Shown here one piece after another: positions 49,630 to 58,617 of a DNA stretch of 64,000 nucleotides. The notes under the pieces are model-generated. The model was not told the DNA's origin and made no database searches. It saw nothing but the letters and a program-made list of their open reading frames with translations. The stretch comes from JALOOX01 sp964557955 (GTDB lineage: Bacteria > Desulfobacterota > Syntrophobacteria > Syntrophobacterales > Syntrophobacteraceae), in the NCBI GenBank assembly GCA_964557955.1, contig CAZLCS010000028.1:12371-76370 (forward strand), written 5' to 3'. Each line of letters opens with the position of its first letter. Positions within the stretch are counted from its first letter, which is position 1. The position numbers were made by a program, and so were the translations under genes.

Positions 49630-51840
49630 ATGCTGCTCGGAACTCTCAAGAGCAAACTGCTGGCCGGCGTGTCCCTGCTGGTGATTTCGAGCGGCGTTCT
49701 CATCTCGCTGCTGGCGACCCATCGCTACGGCAGGAGCCTTTTGGAGTCCCTCGCCGGCCAGGCCCAATATCTCGCCCACGCCGTCTCGCTCCAGGCCGCC
49801 GACATGGTGCTCACCAACGACATGGTGGCCCTCCAGAAGATGCTGGAGCACCAGATGCGAAGCAATCCCAGCGTGTCCTACCTTTTCGTCCTGAAAGAGG
49901 GGCAGGTGGTGTCCCATACCTTCCCCGACGGCGTTCCCGTCGACCTGGTCACCGCCAACCGGCCGGCCTCCGACGAATCGGCGGTTCACATCCAAGAAAT
50001 CGCCTCGACGGCCGGGGAGTATTTTCTGGACATGGCCGTCCCCATCTTCGAGGGCAAGGCGGGGACACTGCGGCTTGGCGTCTCGGAGAAACCCCATCGG
50101 GAGCAGGTTCGAAGACTGTGGCTGCAGATGGTCTCACTGACACTGGCGATTCTCGTGCCGGCCCTGGCGGCCTGTCTCCTGTTGATCCGGCGGATCACCG
50201 GGCCGTTGACCGAACTGGCCGAGGCCGTGGACCGCGTAGATCGGGGAGAGATGAATGCCAGGGTCCGGGTTTACGGGCAGGATGAGGTGGCTGCTCTGGG
50301 GAATGCCTTCAACAGAATGGTGGCGAGCCTTCAGACACACACGCTGCAACTGGAGGAGCAGGCGCTGGAACTGGCGCGGGCTCACCATCAAACCCGCACC
50401 TTCTGCGGCCTGGTCCAGGAGATCGGCGCGCTGCAGACCCTCGGCGAAATCGGCGCCACGATGATCGAGCGGCTGAGCTCCATCCTGGAGTGCAGCCGGA
50501 TGGCGCTTCTTCTCGCCACCGACACAAAGGACAAGGTTTTCGTCATCACCGAGACCGACAACTACGAACTCAAGGATGCCGAAGCCATTCAAGCCATGAC
50601 GCGTTTGCTCGAAGTCCTTGGCAGCCAGGATGGTTGCGCGGTCGGGGCCCGCGGCCGATGCGCCCAGGAGGTCGCCAAGATCATCGTCTTACCGGCGCTC
50701 CACAGCATTCTCCCCCTCGGTCATGAGAATCGACCTTTCGGAGCAATCCTGATCGACTGCTCCGAATCCTGCCGCTGTGAGGATGCGGAGCTTCGGCTGG
50801 CTTTTTCCATGGCGAATCAGGCGGCCGGGGTGATCCGGAGGGCACTCCTCCACGAGGAAGAGGTCCGAGAGCTTCAGACCTGCGTGCAGTCCCCGACGGA
50901 ATTCTGCGGCATCATTTCCAAGAATCCCAGGATGCTGTCGCTCTTCAGGCTCATCGAGGATGTTGCTCCCACGGACGCCAGTGTTCTCATCCAGGGCGAG
51001 AGCGGCACCGGCAAGGAACTGGCGGCCAGGGCCATCCATCAGAAAAGCTCGCGGAGGGAAAAGCCTTTCATTGTCATCGACTGTTCGGCCTACCCGGCCA
51101 CCCTCCTGGAAAGCGAGCTCTTCGGGCATGAGCGTGGGGCCTTCACGGGGGCCATCAGGCAGAAATCCGGTCGATTCGAGCAAGCGGACGGGGGCACCGT
51201 GTTTCTGGACGAAATCGGCGAGATTCCGCCGGCCGCGCAGATCAAACTGCTGAGAGTCCTTCAGACGCACCGGTTCGAACGGATCGGGGGAGAGCAGACG
51301 CTGTCGGTGGACGTGCGCGTCATCGCGGCCACCAACCGGAACCTCCTGGACGAAGTCAAGGAGGGCCGGTTTCGCGAGGATCTCTACTACCGCCTCAATG
51401 TCATTCCCATTCACCTGCCGGCGCTCAGGGAGCGACGCAACGACATCCCCCTGTTGGCCCACCACTTCCTGCAAGGGTTTGCTGCGGCGCAGGCCAAGAG
51501 GGTGGAAGGTTTCAGCGCCGAAGCCATGCGGTTGCTGCTGGACTATTCCTGGCCGGGCAACGTCAGGGAGCTGGAAAACAGCATCGAGCATGCCGCCGTG
51601 CTGGTCAAGGCCGGACGCATCGAAGTCGAGCACCTGCCCCCCGCCATTCGAGACTCCCAATCCTCGCAACAGGCGCCCAAATCGCCCACCATCGCCGAGC
51701 ATGAAGTGAAGCTGCTCCAGGAAACCATGGAGGAATGCGGCTGGAACAAGAAGGAGGCCGCGCGGCGCCTCGGCATCAGCCGCAGCACGCTCTATGAAAA
51801 ACTCAAGCGGTACGGCATCACCCGCCCCATGACGCACTGA
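49630..51840 (+). CDS. Membrane-anchored sigma-54 activator with HAMP and GAF domains
   Basis: 736 residues. Membrane helix 1 (about 8-28), periplasmic domain of about 135 residues, helix 2 (165-187), HAMP (188-240), coiled coil, GAF (about 255-415, with cysteines CAVGARGRC and CSESCRC), AAA+ (GESGTGKE Walker A, HERGAFTGAIRQ sigma-54 loop, DEIGEIPP) and Fis-type helix-turn-helix (AARRLGISRSTLYEKLKRY). It joins a membrane sensor directly to a DNA-bound activator, skipping phosphotransfer. GGAGG lies before ATG 49630. Probable input: the PhnD-like lipoprotein; probable target: the sigma-54 promoter at 52037. Confidence 0.92.
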   Translation: MLLGTLKSKLLAGVSLLVISSGVLISLLATHRYGRSLLESLAGQAQYLAHAVSLQAADMVLTNDMVALQKMLEHQMRSNPSVSYLFVLKEGQVVSHTFPDGVPVDLVTANRPASDESAVHIQEIASTAGEYFLDMAVPIFEGKAGTLRLGVSEKPHREQVRRLWLQMVSLTLAILVPALAACLLLIRRITGPLTELAEAVDRVDRGEMNARVRVYGQDEVAALGNAFNRMVASLQTHTLQLEEQALELARAHHQTRTFCGLVQEIGALQTLGEIGATMIERLSSILECSRMALLLATDTKDKVFVITETDNYELKDAEAIQAMTRLLEVLGSQDGCAVGARGRCAQEVAKIIVLPALHSILPLGHENRPFGAILIDCSESCRCEDAELRLAFSMANQAAGVIRRALLHEEEVRELQTCVQSPTEFCGIISKNPRMLSLFRLIEDVAPTDASVLIQGESGTGKELAARAIHQKSSRREKPFIVIDCSAYPATLLESELFGHERGAFTGAIRQKSGRFEQADGGTVFLDEIGEIPPAAQIKLLRVLQTHRFERIGGEQTLSVDVRVIAATNRNLLDEVKEGRFREDLYYRLNVIPIHLPALRERRNDIPLLAHHFLQGFAAAQAKRVEGFSAEAMRLLLDYSWPGNVRELENSIEHAAVLVKAGRIEVEHLPPAIRDSQSSQQAPKSPTIAEHEVKLLQETMEECGWNKKEAARRLGISRSTLYEKLKRYGITRPMTH

Positions 51841-51873
51841 GGATCGCTCCTCCGTGTTCCGCCACGCTGGATG

Positions 51874-51959
51874 GTGACCGACATCCGGACACCAGACAAC
51901 CTATTGCTTTTACTCCATTATCCGCAAGAGACCGATCTGTGTGACCGATTGCCGGACAC
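51874..51959. promoter_or_regulatory. Two copies of the imperfect palindrome GTGACCGA-N3-CCGGACAC
   Basis: GTGACCGACATCCGGACAC at 51874-51892 and GTGACCGATTGCCGGACAC at 51941-51959, centres 67 bp apart. Each arm pair GTGACCG/CGGACAC is inverted with one mismatch. They are 78-163 bp upstream of the sigma-54 promoter, as expected for activator sites. Confidence 0.78.
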
Positions 51960-52036
51960 CACGGATTGCGGCAGACGCTCCTCCGCGCCCCTCGGGAAAT
52001 CCAAAAAACCGCTCCAAGCCTGGAGTTGCCCAATCG

Positions 52037-52050
52037 GGCACGGAGCTTGC
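52037..52050 (+). promoter_or_regulatory. sigma-54 promoter of the TtrBCA-like operon
   Basis: GGCACGGAGCTTGC: GG (52037-52038), ten bases, GC (52049-52050). From the first G it fits the GGCACG-N4-TTGC consensus perfectly. The first start codon follows at 52111. Confidence 0.85.
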
Positions 52051-52110
52051 CCTTGATACCGGCGAGGCCGAACCCGGAAATCTCCCCATCCAGATCAGAG
52101 GGCCTGCCGG

Positions 52111-52500
52111 ATGCAGAAGGAAAAGACCATAGCCGTCGTCGCCGCCGACCTTCAGGAGCAGCAGGAGTTGTGTCGCGTCCTGGAGCGCAATCATTACCGG
52201 ACGACCCGATTTGAGACTGCCGCCGGACTGGTCAACCATATCCGGGAGAGCTCCTGCGATGCGCTCATTCTCGACCTGGACAGCGTGCCGGTCGACAACC
52301 GCTTCATCCGCAAGCTGAGCCGCGAAAACCCCGAGCTGTACATCATCGGGATCTCCAGCCGCACGTTTCACCCCGAGCTGGAAGAAGCCATGAGAGCCCA
52401 CATTTCGGCGTGCCTTGGGAAGCCCGTGGACGAAGACGAGCTGCTGTTCTGGCTCAAGAGCATTGCGGCCGGGGAGCCGCAGTCCAGGGCATCGCCCTGA
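52111..52500 (+). CDS. Receiver-like single-domain protein
   Basis: 129 residues with the CheY fold pattern: strand 1 IAVVAADLQEQQ lacks the usual acidic pair, DALILDLDSVPV holds the likely phospho-acceptor Asp, GISSRTF replaces the Thr/Ser site and CLGKPVDEDEL has the conserved Lys-Pro. The partial acidic pocket suggests a degenerate or atypical receiver. First gene after the sigma-54 promoter and 60 bp before the ferredoxin-type subunit; it may tune expression or assembly of the complex. Confidence 0.75.
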   Translation: MQKEKTIAVVAADLQEQQELCRVLERNHYRTTRFETAAGLVNHIRESSCDALILDLDSVPVDNRFIRKLSRENPELYIIGISSRTFHPELEEAMRAHISACLGKPVDEDELLFWLKSIAAGEPQSRASP

Positions 52501-52560
52501 ACCCGAAAGCCTGAAAGGCGGTAGATCATAAGATCAGGTCAACAGCGAAAGGACACAAGC

Positions 52561-53313
52561 ATGAGCACGAACTTACCGGTTGAAGACCATTTGCTGCGCA
52601 TGCAGCGCGACCTCAAGCGGGCGGCGATCAAGAAACCGTCGGACATCAAGTGGACCATGGTCATCGACGTCGGCAAGTGCATCGGCTGTCACGCCTGCAC
52701 CCTGGGCTGCGTGGCCGAGAACAAGCTCCCGCCGGGCGTCGTTTACCGGCCCGTCCTCGAAGAGGAAATCGGCAAATACCCGTATGTGCGCCGACGCTTC
52801 CTCCCGCGACCCTGCATGCATTGCCAGAACCCGCCCTGCACCAAGGTCTGTCCCGTCTCGGCCACGCACATCGACGAACAGGGGGTCGTGGTCGTCAACT
52901 ACGACCGCTGCATCGGATGCCGCTACTGCCTGGTGGCGTGCCCCTATTCGGCCCGCACCTCGGACTTCGGGGAGTACTACACCGAAAGGACACCGGACCT
53001 TCCGGGGAAGATCCTGGGGCGCAAGGCCGCCGCCGAAGGCTATGAGAACAGGCCGGCCAACGAATACGGGAAGAAATGGCCCGAGCGGGGCCGGGGCTCT
53101 CCCATCGGAAATGCGAGGAAGTGCCACTTCTGCCTTCACCGGCTGGCCGTCGGGATGCTGCCGGCCTGCGTCACCACCTGCGTGGGGCGCGCGACATTCT
53201 TCGGAGACCGAAAGGATCCCGAGAGCCTGGTCTTCACCCTCCTCGGCTCACCGCGCATCCACCGCCTCAAGGAGGAGCTCGGCACCAAACCCGCGGTTTA
53301 TTACCTGACTTGA
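52561..53313 (+). CDS. TtrB/DmsB-like 4Fe-4S electron-transfer subunit
   Basis: 250 residues. Four cluster motifs: CIGCHACTLGC, CMHCQNPPCTKVCPVSA, CIGCRYCLVACPYSA and CHFCLHRLAVGMLPACVTTC, as in the beta subunits of DMSO-reductase-family enzymes. No Tat signal; such subunits travel with the Tat-signal-bearing catalytic subunit. It passes electrons from the NrfD-type quinone-reactive subunit to the molybdenum subunit. Confidence 0.93.
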   Translation: MSTNLPVEDHLLRMQRDLKRAAIKKPSDIKWTMVIDVGKCIGCHACTLGCVAENKLPPGVVYRPVLEEEIGKYPYVRRRFLPRPCMHCQNPPCTKVCPVSATHIDEQGVVVVNYDRCIGCRYCLVACPYSARTSDFGEYYTERTPDLPGKILGRKAAAEGYENRPANEYGKKWPERGRGSPIGNARKCHFCLHRLAVGMLPACVTTCVGRATFFGDRKDPESLVFTLLGSPRIHRLKEELGTKPAVYYLT

Positions 53314-53328
53314 GAAAAGGATGAAGCC

Positions 53329-54561
53329 ATGTCCCAGAAATCATTCAATGCCTTGTTTGCCGTGGCCGTCATCGGGCTGATCGTCGGCGCGTGGGGACTG
53401 TTCGAGCGTCTCATGCACGGACTGAAGCCGGTGGCCTTCGGCTCCTACGTGCCCTGGGGGCTCTGGGTGGCCTTCTACCTGTTTTTCCTGGGCCTTTCAG
53501 CGGGAGCCTTCCTCATCACCATGCTGACCTACGTTTTCGGAATGAAGCGCTTCGAGAAGATCGGGAGGCTCTCCGCCTTCACCGTCCTCATCGCCCTCCT
53601 CTGCGAAGTGCTCTTCATCACCCTGGACCTCGGCCGGATGACGCGGATCTATCGCTTCCTCATCAGCCCGAGCTTCACCTCCTTCATGACCTGGATGTTC
53701 ATTCTGTTCAATGCCATGGGGCTCATCTACACCCTCAAGGTTTATTTCCTGGTTCGAGAGGACATCATCGCCTGGGCCAACGACGGGAATCGCCCCGGCC
53801 AAGCCCTTTACCGGCTGCTCTCCTTCGGGAAAAGGAGCTACGAGGAATCCGACCATCGCAGGGATGAGCAGCGGGTCCACGTGCTCTCCATGATCAGTCT
53901 GCCCGTGGGGCTCCTCTTCTACGGCATGAACGGAGCCTTCTTCGCCATCCTCATGAACCGCCCCATCTGGAACAGCGCGTTCACGCCGCTCCTTTTCATC
54001 ATGGCCGCGCTCCTTTCCGGCGGCGCCCTCATCACGTTTCTCACCCACATTTACATGCGCGATGACGAGCTGGTCTACGGCCTCGGGCGCGCGGTCCTCT
54101 TCGTCCTCGTGGTCTTCCTGTTTCTCGAGGTGCTGCAGTTTTTCGTGGGCTACCAGTCGGGCGTGGCCACAGTGGTGGCGAGCCTCAACCTCATCGCCAA
54201 GGGGCCTTACTGGTGGACTTTCTGGATGGTGCACGTCCTGGTCGGAAGCCTCGTTCCGCTCATCCTTCTCATCGCAATTCCCCATAACCCGAGGGCGGTG
54301 GCCTGGGCGTCCTTCCTCATCGTGATCACCTTCATCACCGTCCGCTTCAACTTCGTGATTCCCGACCTGGCCGTCTACAAGCTCGAGGGGCTTGAGTACA
54401 CCTTCTATCACGAACGGTTGAGAACGCACTACACGCCCAACCTGAACGAATGGCTGGTGAGTCTCTGGATCGTCTCCCTGGGACTCGTGGCCTTCCTGCT
54501 GGGAACGCGTTGGTTGCCGGTCATCTCTTCTCAGAGAGGAGGTTTCGAGAATGTCCAGTAA
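53329..54561 (+). CDS. NrfD/TtrC-like membrane quinone-reactive subunit
   Basis: 410 residues, about nine or ten membrane helices. The family start FERLMHGLKPVAFGSYVPWG and WVAFYLFFLGLSAGAFLITM are typical of NrfD-like anchors of Tetrathionate, polysulfide and Qrc/Act complexes. Without haem, it oxidises menaquinol and reduces the Fe-S subunit. It overlaps the catalytic subunit gene by 11 bp. Confidence 0.92.
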   Translation: MSQKSFNALFAVAVIGLIVGAWGLFERLMHGLKPVAFGSYVPWGLWVAFYLFFLGLSAGAFLITMLTYVFGMKRFEKIGRLSAFTVLIALLCEVLFITLDLGRMTRIYRFLISPSFTSFMTWMFILFNAMGLIYTLKVYFLVREDIIAWANDGNRPGQALYRLLSFGKRSYEESDHRRDEQRVHVLSMISLPVGLLFYGMNGAFFAILMNRPIWNSAFTPLLFIMAALLSGGALITFLTHIYMRDDELVYGLGRAVLFVLVVFLFLEVLQFFVGYQSGVATVVASLNLIAKGPYWWTFWMVHVLVGSLVPLILLIAIPHNPRAVAWASFLIVITFITVRFNFVIPDLAVYKLEGLEYTFYHERLRTHYTPNLNEWLVSLWIVSLGLVAFLLGTRWLPVISSQRGGFENVQ

Positions 54562-57500
54562 AAGCGCGGAGCGAAGAACGGACCACCGCTGGGTGGAAAT
54601 GGAACGGCGCGATTTCCTGAAATGCTCGGCCCTGCTGGGAGGCTCCCTGGCCGCGGCGACGGCCCTCGGACGCTTCATCCAGGACCAGGGGACCGAGTCT
54701 GCCTGGGCGTCCTCCAACGCCGTCGGCATGAAGGACAATGCCTACGTCCACCACCTTCCCGAAAACCAGATCCATTCCGTCTGCCAGCAGTGCAACACCA
54801 ACTGCGGCATCAAGGTCAAGATCGTGGAGGGGAGAGTCGAGAAGATCGACGGCAATCCCTACAGTCCCTGGACCCTCACCCCGCACATTCCTTATGACAC
54901 GCCGCTGGCCGAGGCCGCCACCATCGAGGGCGGGATCTGTCCCAAGGGGCAGGCCGGCATCCAGGCCCTCTACGACCCCTATCGGTTGGTGAAGGTGCTC
55001 AAGCGGGCGGGGAAGCGCGGCGAGAACAAGTGGAAGACCATCCCCTTCGAGGATGCCGTCAGGGAGATCGTGGAGGGCGGTGACCTTTTCGGTGAAGGCC
55101 CCGTGGAGGGACTCAAGGACATCTGCGTCCTGAGGGACCCCAAGCTGCTCAAGGAATTGGAGGACGATGCAGCGCTGGTGGCATCGAAGAAGATGACCCT
55201 GGCGGATTTCAAGACGAAGCAGGCCGCCAACCTTCAATACCTGATCGACCCCGATCACCCGGACCTCGGCCCCAAAAACAACCAGTTCTGCCTCAACTGG
55301 GGCCGCCTCAAGGCGGGGCGCAGCGATCTCCTGAAGCGGTTCGTCGGGAACGCCCTGGGAACCGTCAACGCCCACGGCCACACCACCGTCTGCCAGGGGT
55401 CCCTTTACTTCACCTGCAAGGCCATGAGCGACCAGTTCACCGAGGGGAAGTTCACGGGGGGCAGCAAGTTCTACTGGCAGGCGGACACGGGCAACGCCGA
55501 ATTCATCATCTTCGTGGGGGCCAACCCTTACGAGGCCAACTACGGTCCCCCGCTGCGGGTCCAGAAGATCACCGAGGGGATGATCGACGGGCGCATGAAG
55601 ATCGCCGTCATCGATCCAAGGTGCTCGAAGACGGCCTCGCGAGCCTGGAAGTGGCTGCCCGTGCGCCCCAACGGCGTGGCCGCCGTGGCCATGGGCATGA
55701 TCCAGTGGATCATCGAAAACAGCCGCTACAACGCCAAATACCTGGCCAACGCCAACAAGGCGGCGGCAACCGGGGACGGCGAGACCACCTGGACCCAGGC
55801 CGCCTGGCTCGTGAAGCTCAGACCCGACGGCAGTCCCGGCTCTTACCTTCGGGGGTCGGACCTGGGTGTGGCGGTCGAAAAGCGGCCCAGGAAGGAAAGC
55901 GGGGAGTGGGATTTCGATCCTTTCGTGGTCCTCCGGGAAGGTGCCCCCGTAACCTTCGACCCCAACGATGAAAAGACGCCCGTGAAGGGCGACCTGCTGG
56001 TCGATGCCGAGGTCAACGGCATCAAGGTGAAGAGCGTGCTCCAGATTTACAGGGAGACGGCGGCGGAGAAGCCCCTGGGCCAGTGGGCAGAGATCGCGGG
56101 ACTCAAGGAAAAGGACATCGCCGACCTGGCCCGCGAATTCACGAGCCACGGCAGGAAGGCCGCCGTCGACATGCACCGGGGCGTCTCCCAGCACACCTCG
56201 GGCTTCTATAATGTGCTTTCCTGGATGATGGTGAACGTCCTCATCGGAAACCACGACTACATGGGAGGGCTCGCCAAGGCCACGGGCCACGACCTCCTGG
56301 GGAGCAAGCAGGGCATGCCCTTCGACCTCGGGAAGCAGAGCGGCAAGTTGAGACCGTGGGGGATCTCCATCATCCGGCACGAGGCCGTCTACGACAAGAC
56401 CACGCTTTTCGAGGGATTTCCCTCCAGGAGGGTCTGGTACCCCTTCTCCAGCGACATCTACCAGGAAGTGATCCCCAGCATGGGGGACGCTTATCCCTAT
56501 CCCATCAAGGCCCTGCTGCTCTACATGGGCTCCCCGGTCTACGCCCTCCCGGCGGGGCACAAACTGGTCGAGATCCTCTCCGATCCGAAGAAGATCCCCC
56601 TCATCTTCGCCTCGGACATCGTCGTCGGCGAGACGTCCATGTACGCCGACTACATTTTTCCCGACCTCACCTACCTGGAGCGATGGGAATTTTCGGGGGC
56701 GCACCCGTCCGTCACGCCCAAGGTGGCGCCTTTCCGGCAGCCGGCGGCTCCTCCCCAGACGGACACCGTCACGGTCTTCGGCGAGCAGATGCCCCTTTCC
56801 CTGGAATCCCTCGTGCTGGCCGTCGCCGAGCGCATGAAGCTTGCCGGGTTCGGCGAAAACGGCTTCGGCCCGGGGCTCCACATGAAGCGGGAAGAGGACC
56901 TTTATCTTCGTATGGTGGCCAACGTGGCCTTCGGCGACAAGCCCGACGGCTCCGAGAAGGTGAAGCCCGCCTCGCCGGAGGAAATCCAGATCTTCGAAAA
57001 GGCCCGAAGACACCTTCCGCCGACGGTCTTCGACACAAACCGTTGGAAGGCCGTGGTCGGTGAGGAGATGTGGCCCCACGTCGTCACCGTCCTCAATCGC
57101 GGCGGCCGCTTCCAGGGCTACGCCCAGGCCTACAAGGACGGGAAGCTCTCCAACAAGTATGGAAAGCTCGTGGGAATCTATTTCGACAAGTTCGTCACCA
57201 CCAAACACTCCATGACGGGAGAGCCGTACGTCGGCCATGCGGTCTTCATCGACGGGCCGTGCGACTGCACGGGAAAGAAGCTCGAAGACGAGGTCCGGGG
57301 CTTCGACATGACCCTCATCACCTACAAGACCATTTCTCAGACCAAGAGCCGCACGGGCGGCAACTACTGGCTGCAGGCCATCTATCCCGAAAACACCATC
57401 GAAATATCCTCACTGGACGCCGGGAGGCTGAACCTGCATCCCGGGGACAGGGTCCGGGTGACGTCGGCCTCCAACGAGGAAGGCATCTGGGACCTGGGCC

Positions 57501-57778
57501 ATGGAAGGCTGAACCCCATGATCGGGCGCATCCGGGTGCTGGAGGGGCTCCGGCCGGGAGTCGCGGCCTTCTCTCTGGGGCACGGTCACTGGGCCTACGG
57601 GGCCGGGGGCGTTGTCATCGACGGGCAGACCGTCTCCGCTGACCCTCGCCGCGCCAAAGGAGTCCATGCCAATGCCGCCATGCGGGTGGACCCGGTTCTG
57701 AAGAACACGGGCCTGGTGGACACGGTGGGCGGCAGCGCCGTTTTCTACCAGAGCCAGGTCAAGCTGGTGAAGGTGTGA
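54551..57778 (+). CDS. TtrA-like molybdopterin oxidoreductase, catalytic subunit
   Basis: 1075 residues. Tat signal ERRDFLK (Arg19-Arg20), the 4Fe-4S motif CQQCNTNCG...CPKG (Cys78, 81, 85, 130), and a likely Mo-ligand cysteine, Cys281 in GHTTVCQGSLYFTC. A Cys ligand and length over 1000 residues fit tetrathionate reductase TtrA and the related arsenate, polysulfide and thiosulfate reductases better than nitrate reductases. The operon order ferredoxin-type, NrfD-type, catalytic (TtrBCA) also fits. Exported folded to the periplasm. Which oxyanion it reduces is not shown by sequence; arsenic genes elsewhere in the window keep ArrA/ArxA-like use open. Confidence 0.87.
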   Translation: MSSKSAERRTDHRWVEMERRDFLKCSALLGGSLAAATALGRFIQDQGTESAWASSNAVGMKDNAYVHHLPENQIHSVCQQCNTNCGIKVKIVEGRVEKIDGNPYSPWTLTPHIPYDTPLAEAATIEGGICPKGQAGIQALYDPYRLVKVLKRAGKRGENKWKTIPFEDAVREIVEGGDLFGEGPVEGLKDICVLRDPKLLKELEDDAALVASKKMTLADFKTKQAANLQYLIDPDHPDLGPKNNQFCLNWGRLKAGRSDLLKRFVGNALGTVNAHGHTTVCQGSLYFTCKAMSDQFTEGKFTGGSKFYWQADTGNAEFIIFVGANPYEANYGPPLRVQKITEGMIDGRMKIAVIDPRCSKTASRAWKWLPVRPNGVAAVAMGMIQWIIENSRYNAKYLANANKAAATGDGETTWTQAAWLVKLRPDGSPGSYLRGSDLGVAVEKRPRKESGEWDFDPFVVLREGAPVTFDPNDEKTPVKGDLLVDAEVNGIKVKSVLQIYRETAAEKPLGQWAEIAGLKEKDIADLAREFTSHGRKAAVDMHRGVSQHTSGFYNVLSWMMVNVLIGNHDYMGGLAKATGHDLLGSKQGMPFDLGKQSGKLRPWGISIIRHEAVYDKTTLFEGFPSRRVWYPFSSDIYQEVIPSMGDAYPYPIKALLLYMGSPVYALPAGHKLVEILSDPKKIPLIFASDIVVGETSMYADYIFPDLTYLERWEFSGAHPSVTPKVAPFRQPAAPPQTDTVTVFGEQMPLSLESLVLAVAERMKLAGFGENGFGPGLHMKREEDLYLRMVANVAFGDKPDGSEKVKPASPEEIQIFEKARRHLPPTVFDTNRWKAVVGEEMWPHVVTVLNRGGRFQGYAQAYKDGKLSNKYGKLVGIYFDKFVTTKHSMTGEPYVGHAVFIDGPCDCTGKKLEDEVRGFDMTLITYKTISQTKSRTGGNYWLQAIYPENTIEISSLDAGRLNLHPGDRVRVTSASNEEGIWDLGHGRLNPMIGRIRVLEGLRPGVAAFSLGHGHWAYGAGGVVIDGQTVSADPRRAKGVHANAAMRVDPVLKNTGLVDTVGGSAVFYQSQVKLVKV

Positions 57779-57798
57779 GCCGGGATCCCTGACGGATT

Positions 57799-57945
57799 GT
57801 CCACACGATCCAGTCGTCATTCCGGCGGTCTCCCGGCTCGGAACCTGCCGGGACAAGCTTTGGCCGGAATCCACGGAAAAGGACTGGATGCCGGCCTGAA
57901 AATTGCCGGCATGACGAGCGGCAAAACGGACATCCTTGTTCTCGT
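57799..57945. repeat. Diverged composite REPIN-like element
   Basis: GTCCAC, GTCGTCATTCCGGCGGTCT, GGCCGGAATCCAC, GGATGCCGGCC and GCCGGCATGACGAGCGGC follow the order of the 152-bp copies, but the first hairpin carries an insertion of about 26 bp and the outer ends are lost. Confidence 0.75.
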
Positions 57946-58126
57946 CCGGAGGACCTGGTGAAACGCCACGATCACGAAGATTGCCGAGAGCTGGTCCTCC
58001 CATCGCGGGAATCTCTCCCATGGCGCATTTTCGGTTTGACCTCGCGGGCCGGTTGCCTCATTGATTGGATTATCCCTCAAACGGGACCGAGGGAATCCAG
58101 AAACCCGCGAGGATAAAGGAGGAACC

Positions 58127-58447
58127 ATGTATCTGCCCGAAATCTATGATAAGTTTCGCCAGCAATACGCGGAGATTACCGAAAAGTATCAGCAGCTTGG
58201 CCTGGCTTGCCGGGCAGCCGGTCCACTGGATCAAAAGGTTCAGGACCTGGTGAAGCTGGGCATTGCCATCGGCGCCAACTCCCAGGGAGCCGTGCGCTCG
58301 CATACCAGAAAGGCGCTCGCGTCGGGTGCCACGCCGGAGGAAATCATCCATACGGTCTTGCTGGCCCTGACCACGACGGGGTTCCCCAACATGATCGCGG
58401 CATTGGGCTGGGTCAGGGAAGTCCTGGAAAAGGAGACAGCTCAGTAA
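58127..58447 (+). CDS. Carboxymuconolactone-decarboxylase-like (AhpD-fold) protein lacking the redox CxxC
   Basis: 106 residues from ATG 58127 (AAAGGAGG 5 bp upstream). The helical CMD core is clear: LDQKVQDLVKLGIAIGANSQ, VRSHTRKALASGATPEEIIH, LLALTTTGFPNMIAAL. AhpD-type enzymes have CxxC in the first motif; here it reads GANSQGAV with no cysteine, so peroxidase activity is unlikely. The role is unknown. Confidence 0.85.
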   Translation: MYLPEIYDKFRQQYAEITEKYQQLGLACRAAGPLDQKVQDLVKLGIAIGANSQGAVRSHTRKALASGATPEEIIHTVLLALTTTGFPNMIAALGWVREVLEKETAQ

Positions 58448-58469
58448 AGGCTGCGACGGAAGTATGGAT

Positions 58470-58496
58470 GTTGCCCAGGGTCAGGGGGTGGGCAAC
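58470..58496. terminator. Hairpin between convergent genes
   Basis: GTTGCCCA (58470-58477) and TGGGCAAC (58489-58496) with a short loop, followed on the plus strand by a TGTAGATTTT stretch. Likely terminator for the CMD-like gene, perhaps for both convergent genes. Confidence 0.55.
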
Positions 58497-58617
58497 GCTG
58501 TAGATTTTACCCACCCTGTTCGAAAGACCACGCTGCCGTAATTGGCGTTCTCACAAATCAAAACAGACGGAGCTTGCTGATCGGGGCTGCCTTCGATGCA
58601 CAGATGCTGCCCCCTTC

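Noticed and set aside
54521..57238. Minus-strand ORF of 905 codons
   Set aside because: Antisense shadow of the TtrA-like gene, caused by high-GC codon bias; no family motifs.
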